22,452 nt of DNA, taken from Smittium mucronatum. Its lineage: Eukaryota; Kickxellomycota; Harpellomycetes; Harpellales; Legeriomycetaceae. This document shows, one piece after another, positions 20,353 through 22,452 of this stretch. The notes under the pieces were generated by a model. The model searched no databases. It was not told the origin of the DNA and saw nothing but the letters and a program-made list of their open reading frames with translations. Numbering within the stretch: the first letter of the stretch is position 1; every line of letters starts with the position of its first letter. The stretch covers positions 1-22,452 of the forward strand of contig LSSL01006936.1 of NCBI GenBank assembly GCA_001953115.1, given 5' to 3'. The translations under genes and the position numbers were made by a program.

Positions 20353-22452
20353 GAGAGCTATCATTTTGTAAAAAATAGTCATAAAAATATTATTTTTGTA
20401 TTTTTTTTTTTTGAATTATAAGGAATAGACATTATTTAATTATTATTATGTAAAGTAGTTCTCAAAATTATTCATAATATTTATAAACTATTATTTTTTA
20501 TTCTCTGTGAAGCGCAAATTATATTGTGTAATACGTGAATTTTCCTCCTTAGTTATCTTAGGGTAAATGTGTCGAGGAAAAAAAATATTAATATCTAAAT
20601 TATTTTAGGGTATTTTTAGGCTGAGTTAATTTATAAGATAGCGATTTAATAGAATCTCTGGATGAGAATAACCAATATTGTAGTGAGTACTATCCGATAT
20701 TTTTGGATTATAATATATATAAATGAATATATTTATACATTCTATTTTTCCTGTAAAAAAATAATGGTTTATTCGGTTCAAAATAATAAATATTAAAATT
20801 TTCTTTAAGAATAATATATGAAAACTTTTAGTTTTTTTAAAGCATAATGGGCCGAGAAAAGACCGAAAATAATAAATAACTTATAAAATCGTTAACAAAT
20901 CCGCGTTATATTTATTTTTATTATTGATAATTGTATGAAATTTCAATTATTGAGAGAAACTTTCAGTGAATGAATATTTAGGTGAGAGATCAAAACTCAA
21001 AAAAATCATTTTAATAATTATAAATACTCAATAAATTAATTTAAATATATTCACCGTAAAATATCATTTTTTTCTAAAAGATATAAAAATGAAATAATTT
21101 TACAATCGATAATCGTTCAATGAAAAAATAATTAAATTAAGTCTTTTGGAGATTTTATATTGAAATTAAGTCTAAAATAGCATTTAAGAATTTTTTTAAA
21201 AAAAATTAATGCTTCATAGTAATAAGTTATCATTTTTTATTATTAAAATTTTGATAATTTTTCAAAAATATAAGTTTTCACTCAGATATTTTTTTACTAA
21301 AATTAATGAATTTACTATCTTAAAAACTGTGTTTAAGAATTTTTTTGATTTCATTAGACCATTATATTTGATATATAAATAGTATTTCTACAATTAAAAA
21401 ATATAGATATAAAAAATTGGTGACATTTAATCTTATTTTCAAGTAAAATAAGGTTAAAGAATAGGATATGGATTTAAACCTACCTCAAAAAAATCAAAAA
21501 TCCAGAAATCACCTGAATAACCGAATATTTTCTTATATAACCCACGCGAGGATATTATAAACAACAAAGAAATTTTACAAAATTTTACAACCTAAAATCA
21601 AAGGCGAGACAAAATATAAGGCTTTTTTTATCTTATTTTTAACAATTGTTTATTTATAAAAATATTTCGGTCCTTAAATATTAAAAAATCAATGCAAAAA
21701 TTTGCAAGAAAAATATAAATTTTAAGAGTTTACTCCCTACTAGTTCTGAATCAAGAAAAAAAAAGAATATAATGTAGGCTATATACTTTATTTTGTGTTT
21801 AAAAAGTGTATAAGTACTAGAAATTTTTTATATAAATTTGAAACTTAATATTTAGATATTTATAAAGTATAAAAATTTTATAAATAAAATTCTAAAAAAG
21901 TGAATTCAAAAGGAAAAAAAAAATTTTTTGAGGAGGATGCAAAAATTTAGAATTAATGTAAATCTAGCTTCGAAATATGTGATTTGATCCGAGGAAGTGT
22001 TTATTTAATCTGGTTAATGATAATTAATTATTAAAATTAGCAAAGATTAATCTAAAATAGTGGGGAAAATTAGCATAATAACAATTTTAAATTATGAAAA
22101 GGCGAATGTGAATTAGATAAATAAAAATAAAATCTGAATGGTTCCGGATTTGGACTTGTTTAAATATCGGTACCGCTAAAGAAACCAAAAAATGTACTTT
22201 TTTTGCTAAAATGGCGATGTTTTATAATTATTCCATGTTTGGTATATGTGATACATACTTTAAATTACTGAATATCCTAGAATAACAAATCTAAAAATTA
22301 TTCTTTAACATTTTTTTACTTCTTCAGAAAAAACATGCACTTATTAAAAATATTTTTTATTGAAAATTTATTTCAGTAACTAGAATTAAAAAATTCATGT
22401 AATTATTTATAAAAATACTATTATCTTTGTGATATGAAAATTCTTTTGGTAA

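Larger units (their letters stand above)
13669..22452. other. Extremely AT-rich coding desert, nearly 9 kb
   Basis: The stretch is stop-dense in all six frames. The only ORF above 60 codons (15021-15215, minus) has a Lys/Asn/Leu-biased composition typical of chance. I saw no tRNA, rRNA, transposase motif, LTR or tandem satellite. Reading TGA as Trp did not reveal recognisable mitochondrial proteins in the parts I checked by eye. Short degenerate repeats and small dyads occur. It may be an old, mutationally decayed repeat region or heterochromatin; this is inference from base composition. Confidence 0.6.

Noticed and set aside
13669..22452. Mitochondrial genome insertion or satellite array
   Set aside because: No mitochondrial protein motifs, rRNA segments or regular tandem units were seen by eye; composition alone is not enough.
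1..22452. CRISPR array, operon, phage or bacterial mobile island
   Set aside because: No spaced direct repeats or prokaryotic gene layout; introns and poly(A) signals indicate eukaryotic DNA.

Overview
The window looks like nuclear DNA of a very AT-rich eukaryote, most likely a fungus and plausibly an early-diverging lineage. The main evidence is one eight-exon gene with short GT-AG introns (56-128 nt) ending in T-rich tracts, together with AATAAA poly(A) signals, TATA boxes, long homopolymers and stop-rich intergenic DNA. There are no bacterial-style operons, Shine-Dalgarno sites or rRNA/tRNA genes. The lineage is inferred from gene style only.

Only the middle third carries genes I can defend. 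At 4819-6321 (+) an interrupted gene splices into a 314-residue protein matching COP9 signalosome subunit 6 (CSN6), an MPN-fold scaffold without JAMM catalytic residues. At 6449-8830 (-) lies a single-exon gene for a 793-residue, Ser-rich, cysteine-free, apparently disordered protein with an RS-like block, basic clusters and a basic C-terminal tail. The two genes converge with 127 bp between stop codons, and each has its own AATAAA signal. No functional link between them is implied.

Positions 1-4740 are AT-rich and hold the decayed reading frame of a transposase, best matched by the KDZ (Kyakuja-Dileera-Zisupton) superfamily, at about 2307-3202. A weak 65-codon antisense ORF sits just upstream of CSN6. 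Positions 8960-11650 are less AT-rich, with promoter-like signals and several overlapping short open frames, none of which I could resolve into a recognised gene. Around 12640-13149 there is a second decayed frame, one phase with three internal stops and a duplicated five-residue motif. From about 13400 to the end is a coding desert of roughly 9 kb, extremely AT-rich, with homopolymers, one G-rich purine patch and a few degenerate short repeats.

I found no CRISPR array, intact transposon, tRNA, rRNA or recognisable multigene system. The most useful results are the CSN6 gene model and the two coding relics.
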